Positions 59,227 through 64,000 of a stretch of DNA of 64,000 nucleotides are shown piece by piece. The DNA is from Caenorhabditis elegans. Lineage: Eukaryota; Nematoda; Chromadorea; Rhabditida; Rhabditidae. Every line of letters begins with the position of its first letter. The first letter of the stretch is position 1. The stretch spans positions 10,478,001 through 10,542,000 of the forward strand of contig NC_003284.9 in the NCBI RefSeq assembly GCF_000002985.6, in the 5' to 3' direction. The position numbers were made by a program, and so were the translations under genes. The notes below the pieces were generated by a model that saw only the letters and a list, made by a program, of their open reading frames with translations, searched no databases and had not been told where the DNA came from.

Positions 59227-62200
59227 TTACAAAAAGAGATGAGACGTTTGTGTATACTGAGAAACGAAATGCTCTTCCACAATATTCCGATTTACTTCAT
59301 CAATAAGCGTTTGCTTCAATTTTAAGAATTCCTGAAAAAGTCTCAATCAGGAACGTTGCGTGAATAAACATTTTACGTCATGGTCCATATGTTTTAGTAC
59401 AGTACTAAGAACATCTTTACAGCTTGAAATTGACGGACGACTTTTTCTGTTCTCATTTATGCAATCCACAATTAAGTCGTATCTAAATGTATTGATTGAA
59501 ACGTGATTCGATAAAACACAATCATACATTGCTTTCGGACAGTTTTCAGGTTGAATAGGTGGATAAATTCGTCCATAGTCGCAAGGCTTCATGAATGAAA
59601 ACAAGCACAACATAAGTCTTCCAAAACAATACACCTCAGACTGAAACAAACATACTTTTGGAAAAATAAACGTGAAAAACTGACCGAATAATAATAATAC
59701 ACTCCTTTCAAGCATTCATTTGGATATTCTTTAGGTATATCTTTTGACATATGTGCCTTTAGAATTTCTTTGATCTTCTTCTCAATACTTATTTTACGAG
59801 TTGTTTCTCCTTTCTTAGCACGTTCAAAATCTGTGATTTTACACACTTTGTTGTTGCTAATTAAAACATTTCTCATAGCAACATCGCGATGTGTAATCTG
59901 AAAAAATTTAAATAAGAAAGAATGATACTGCGTTGCAAACAAAACTTTAAACATTATGCATAGAGACATTGTTCTCACTAGGGAATGGTGTTACCCCTGC
60001 AATCGCTAGGAGGACAAAACAAAGTGAAAATGGAAGATCAGATCTATGGCTACAAGAATCAGTTTTTGGAATCTGCTAAACTCGGTCCCTAAGCTGAAAT
60101 TTTCGGTCTTAAAAAGTAGTCCTCTTTTTGCTCAAAATGCCGTTTTTCGTGTGTAGAAGTGGCTACATAAAAGTTTGGCACTGCAGCCGCCGTTCGAATG
60201 GCCGATTGGTGAACTCTCGTGCTCATTAATCTAAAGGTCACGGGTTCGTTCCCCACTTGGTATTAATTTTTTTTTTGAATTTTTCCTCTAGCATGAAATA
60301 TGCACAAAAACACGGTTTCTTCCGTTTTTGGTAACTTCGGAATAAATTTTTTGGTTCCTGGGAATCATAAAAGTAATTTGGAAACTTTTTGGAAGTTTTC
60401 TTTTTTTGATAAATTTTCACTTTTCTCCTATGCACATTTTTTTCTTCAAAAATAATTTTTCAAAATTTTTTCAAAAAGTGTTTGGTTTGAAAGAGCAGCA
60501 TTAGTTTGGATATTTCTACGATTTTGGAGGATCAAATGTCATTTTTAGGAGAAAACCACTGTTGTTTTCTCTAGAGTTTTTCACGAAAAGGACCTACTTT
60601 CAAAGACTTCCAGCTCCGTTGACGAGTAAAATAAAAAAAAGTTGTCAACTGCAAAGTTATTTTAAAAGTACCAATAAACAAATTGTCAGTTGAAGTTACT
60701 CTGCTAAATTTTATGGGTAGAGAGATATAGCTAATCGAAGTGAAGCTTTAACTTACTTAATTAGTAATGTGCATAGGAGAAAAGTGAAAATTTATCAAAA
60801 AAAGAAAACTTCCAAAAAGTTTCCAAATTACTTTTATGATTCCCAGGAACCAAAAAATTTATTCCGAAGTTACCAAAAACGGAAGAAACCGTGTTTTTGT
60901 GCATATTTCATGCTAGAGGAAAAATTCAAAAAAAAAATTAATACCAAGTGGGGAACGAACCCGTGACCTTTAGATTAATGAGCACGAGAGTTCACCAATC
61001 GGCCATTCGAACGGCGGCTGCAGTGCCAAACTTTTATGTAGCCACTTCTACACACGAAAAACGGCATTTTGAGCAAAAAGAGGACTACTTTTTAAGACCG
61101 AAAATTTCAGCTTAGGGACCGAGTTTAGCAGATTCCAAAAACTGATTCTTGTAGCCATAGATCTGATCTTCCATTTTCACTTTGTTTTGTCCTCCTAGCG
61201 ATTGCAGGGGTAACACCATTCCCTAGTCAGAAAAGTTGTTAATACATATACATGTAATATAATACATTTATACACATATCTCATACGATTTTTAAATGTG
61301 TATCTAATGCTTTTTTTTTAGTCGTAAAAGTTTGAAACATAAGTCACCAAGTAATCCCATTACCTCCATTCCTTTTAAGTATTCCAGTGCACTCGCAACC
61401 TGCCAAGCAATAGAAACCAAATCAAACATTGTTATTTCCTCCTCAGGAACTGTTGCTTCCTAAATGGCTCATATATTTCCATAGGAAATTTCTTCACACT
61501 TACATTAGTATGAAATATATTGTTGCCTCCTCGCTTTGGCGGATAAAACTTATGAATGTAGGTTTCCAAGCAAGTTTTCTGGTAGTAAGGTAGAAGTAAG
61601 TGTTGACGTATTTGTACGTTGAAACAAGTTCTAAAGTTTTGTGATTCAGATTTGATCAGAATTGGATATTATTATTACTTTTGTTCTGGTTGAACAATGA
61701 CACCTAAGGGAGTGATTATGTTAGGATGTTTCAAGGATTTCAATAATTTTAATTCTTTCGTACAGTGAGATTTACGAACCGACTCTGAAATTTTGAGTTG
61801 GTTATCCTTAAAACGCAATTACAGTTCACACCTTTTATAACAATACATTTTTTTGTTTTGCATATTTCCGCAGTGTATATTGTCGAAGAATTGCCAACAC
61901 CCAGTTTTGATTTCTAAAATGTATTTGTACGCCTTAAAATATCGTTCAACTTACGTTATTCAGTTCTTCAATTCGAGTTTCTCTAACGTCCGTTGTACTT
62001 CTGAACATGGAATAGTGACGCATTTTTTAGAAGTAATTTTACTTACACTTTGTTGTAATTGTTCTGTCTCAATGATTTTGTTAAAATTACAAAAATAGTC
62101 AAAATTAATCCAGCGCCAATGATCAATAGCGCATAATATGTAGTCTGGAATAAATATCATTAAACGGTGTTATGAACTAAACACAACTCATAATGAATAA

Positions 62201-64000
62201 TTTTAATTTTAATTTAATATCAACGAAGATTATAAAACAATACTGAGAAATGAATGGCACTGAACATTGAGGCATTTTGTTTTACTATTAGTAGACTCAA
62301 TATGACTCTGTTAAAAATCCATTTTCATTTAGCTTTAACAATTTCTATGACCTTGAATTTAAAAAAAACTAGCATCAATCATGTCTTTGGTTACAAAAAA
62401 TAATGGAAAAAATGGGGTGATGAATTTAATCTGATTACTTCTTATTTCTTACACTTTGCTTGTTTTTGGCTGGTCTTAAAAAAAATATTTTTTGAAATTT
62501 TCATGCCGATAGTAAACAAAAAGTTATTAGAATCTTAGGTTTTTTTTTAATTCTTTGGGTTTTTAGAGTTTTTAAAGCTAAATTCAGTGTTTTCAATAAT
62601 TTCGAAGATACATTTTTTCATTACACATACCGTATTTCCTCTATTAGTCTGGCATGCACGACTAATTTTCAATTGGTCCGTAGGGGTGCAAGACTAATAG
62701 AGACTGCAAGACTATTAGAGGCTGCAAGACTAATTTTCGAATGCTCCAAAACTCCGAAACGTGACCAATTTTTGATTGAAAACTCAACTTGATATTGTTT
62801 AAACAACAAAAAATACATCCGTTTCCAATATTTCATCAATTATTTGAACGCTTTTGATGAAAAACTCGAGATCAATTTAAACAAAAATGAGCCAATTTAT
62901 TAACGTTGCAGCCTTCATGCAAGATATTGCTGGACAGGAAAAAAGTCGGTGCAATACTATTAGAGACTGCAATACTAATAGAGGCTGCAAGACTAATTTT
63001 CAATTGCCCCATAGGGGTGTAAGACTAATAGGGGTGCAAGACTAATAGAGGCTGCAAGACAAATAGAGAAAATTCGGTATATGTTTTTAGAACTGCGATT
63101 TTTATACAAAAAGTGGTCAAAGTGATTGACCACTGTATTTGGAGTAGAAATAAAAAACTTACCGAAAAATCAGCTTCTTCCAAAAAGGCTTCCGCTACTG
63201 TATTACCGTTAATTATCAACACACAGTGATAGGATTTTGGATCGATATTCGAACTTTTCGGTACAAAAGCTGTATAAATTTTGTGCGACCTTCTGTTTGC
63301 ACGATTTGTAAGCTAAAATATAAATATATACGTCATTAATGTTTGAAAAAAACCTCTGGACATTTGGATTTGGACGGACATGCAAGGATCACCGAGACAT
63401 GTGTATTTTTAATTGCTTGGTCATCAAAAACACATTGGATTTCTGATTGAAATGTGTAAGAATTCTGTGACAAGAAACGTTAAATTTTTTATGAAGTAGC
63501 GACATACCATCAACATTTTGAATTTATTTTCATACCCATTGTTTGCCATATTTTGCAATTTAAAACTTATCAACTCATCATTGTGTTCGCATTGGTAGAA
63601 CCGATTAATTGGATTACGACTTATATCAATGTAAAAACCCTTGCTGAAAGTTGTCACAGGTAAACAGAAAATTAATATGATAAACTTACAATGGGTTATA
63701 TGGAATGTCAAGTGACTTTTGATTCTCTAATAATTTCACATTTTCCGTGTGATAACTCCCGCTGCATTGTAGGTAAACTCCAGTTCCATTAAGTTTTGAT
63801 ACGATCGTATTCTTGAAAAACATATTATCGTCACCTATAATACTTTATCCGATTATTGACAAGTATGAATAAAAAACATACGTCCAACAAACATGTGGAA
63901 CTTCATAATTTCAATAGAATTGCGTGTGCATCTTATTTTAGAATGTGTGAGGTCTACAGAAGTATGAGTATCATCCGATTCTGTTGTTAATCTGCTTGAA
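59227..64000 (-). CDS. receptor-type protein kinase, 5' end beyond window
   Basis: Minus-strand gene; the extracellular part starts right of the window. Exons at about 63160-63990 encode the ectodomain. A transmembrane span (LLIIGAGLILTIFVILT) lies near 62060-62110, followed by juxtamembrane basic residues. The kinase domain has a glycine loop (KLGVGNSSTIYTAE), a lysine motif (CIVIK), an alpha-C glutamate (KELKLLKSLKHPNI), and HRDVAMRN with catalytic Asp and Asn, as in tyrosine-type receptors. The magnesium-binding DFG is DFE. The end uses a 45 nt intron to reach EFLKLKQTLIDEV and stop 59227; without splicing it would stop at 59347. It resembles the worm-expanded receptor tyrosine kinases. 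The intron before HRD (59898-61363) is filled by a foldback element. Ligand and substrate unknown. Confidence 0.8.
60190..60262 (+). other. tRNA-like relic in left arm of the foldback element
   Basis: TGGCCGATTGG (about 60199-60209) resembles an RNA polymerase III A box and GGGTTCGTTCC (from 60242) a B box, with CTCGTGCTCATTAATCTAAAGG between, like a tRNA anticodon arm and variable region (closest in my memory to isoleucine tRNA). Acceptor and T stems do not close well, so it is a relic, not a working gene. Confidence 0.45.
60942..61014 (-). other. tRNA-like relic in right arm of the foldback element
   Basis: Mirror image of the tRNA-like stretch in the left arm, identical in sequence and read on the opposite strand. 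Confidence 0.45.
62630..63080. mobile_element. MITE-like element with 'tgcaagactaatagag' sub-repeats
   Basis: The ends ACCGTATTTCCTCTATTAGTC and (reverse) ACCGAATTTTCTCTATTTGTC are inverted copies. Inside each end, TGCAAGACTAATAGAGGC-type units recur at least five times. Relatives occur at 49811-50000 and 53513. It lies in an intron of the kinase gene. Confidence 0.7.

Larger units (their letters stand above)
59977..61227. mobile_element. 1251 bp foldback element with 462 bp arms
   Basis: The left arm 59977-60438 and right arm 60766-61227 are reverse complements with no mismatch that I could find by eye, including a 10-base homopolymer; the unpaired spacer is 60439-60765. Symmetry holds exactly: mirrored positions sum to 121204. 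Because of this, an identical 65-codon ORF appears at 60238-60435 (minus) and 60769-60966 (plus); I do not regard it as a gene. No transposase is seen and no convincing target duplication. It sits in a kinase intron. Confidence 0.93.

Noticed and set aside
60190..60262. Functional tRNA-Ile-like gene
   Set aside because: A- and B-box-like text is present but stems do not pair properly, so it is listed only as a relic.
60238..60966. Identical 65-codon ORFs on opposite strands (60238-60435 minus, 60769-60966 plus)
   Set aside because: They are the two arms of the foldback element; identity comes from the palindrome, and the basic low-complexity product has no gene signals.
1..64000. CRISPR arrays, bacterial operators, attachment sites
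   Set aside because: No regularly spaced repeats of that type; intron-rich genes show nuclear eukaryotic DNA.

Overview
This window is almost certainly Caenorhabditis elegans DNA from chromosome X. It is AT-rich and has many 45-60 nt introns with TTTTCAG acceptors and likely SL-leader acceptors just 5' of start codons. I recognise the exons of elt-2, vab-3/mab-18, mboa-7 and git-1 from memory of the proteins; no database search was run. Gene models were spliced by hand from reading frame and splice consensus, so outer boundaries are firmer than weak internal exons.

Left part (1-20.5 kb, + strand): the elt-2 promoter and the nine-exon elt-2 gene (intestinal GATA factor) are followed by an accessory-looking region. 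This holds a gene with two degenerate GATA-like fingers (7383-8659), an orphan ORF (9890-10489), a gene with one degenerate GATA-like finger (10952-11775), and a long gene (13344-20499) that may carry a finger relic without its cysteines. All three genes split the same finger codon, in the same phase, as elt-2 does. Two pseudogenes sit in introns of the last gene: an antisense actin-family pseudogene and an F-box-A/FTH pseudogene. This run of derived GATA-type genes beside the master gut GATA factor is the most interesting part of the window.

Middle (20.5-42.9 kb, + strand): about 7.4 kb without a convincing gene leads into vab-3 (Pax6), 27952-40651, which has large introns. The homeodomain-only mab-18 form starts inside it at 38283. 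One homeobox intron has a GC donor instead of GT.

Right part (42.9-64 kb): a small secreted cysteine-rich two-repeat protein (-), mboa-7 (lysophosphatidylinositol acyltransferase, -), git-1 (+, divergent from mboa-7 with a 360 bp shared promoter), an MFS/monocarboxylate-transporter-like gene (+), a longin/HPS1-like gene (+), and a receptor-type protein kinase (-) running off the right edge. One kinase intron contains a 1251 bp foldback element with 462 bp arms and a tRNA-like relic in each arm. Several MITE-like inverted repeats are scattered through introns and intergenic DNA.

Functionally the window joins gut fate (elt-2), head and sensory patterning (vab-3/mab-18), phospholipid remodelling (mboa-7) and PIX/PAK scaffolding (git-1). 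These are independent neighbours; I see no operon.
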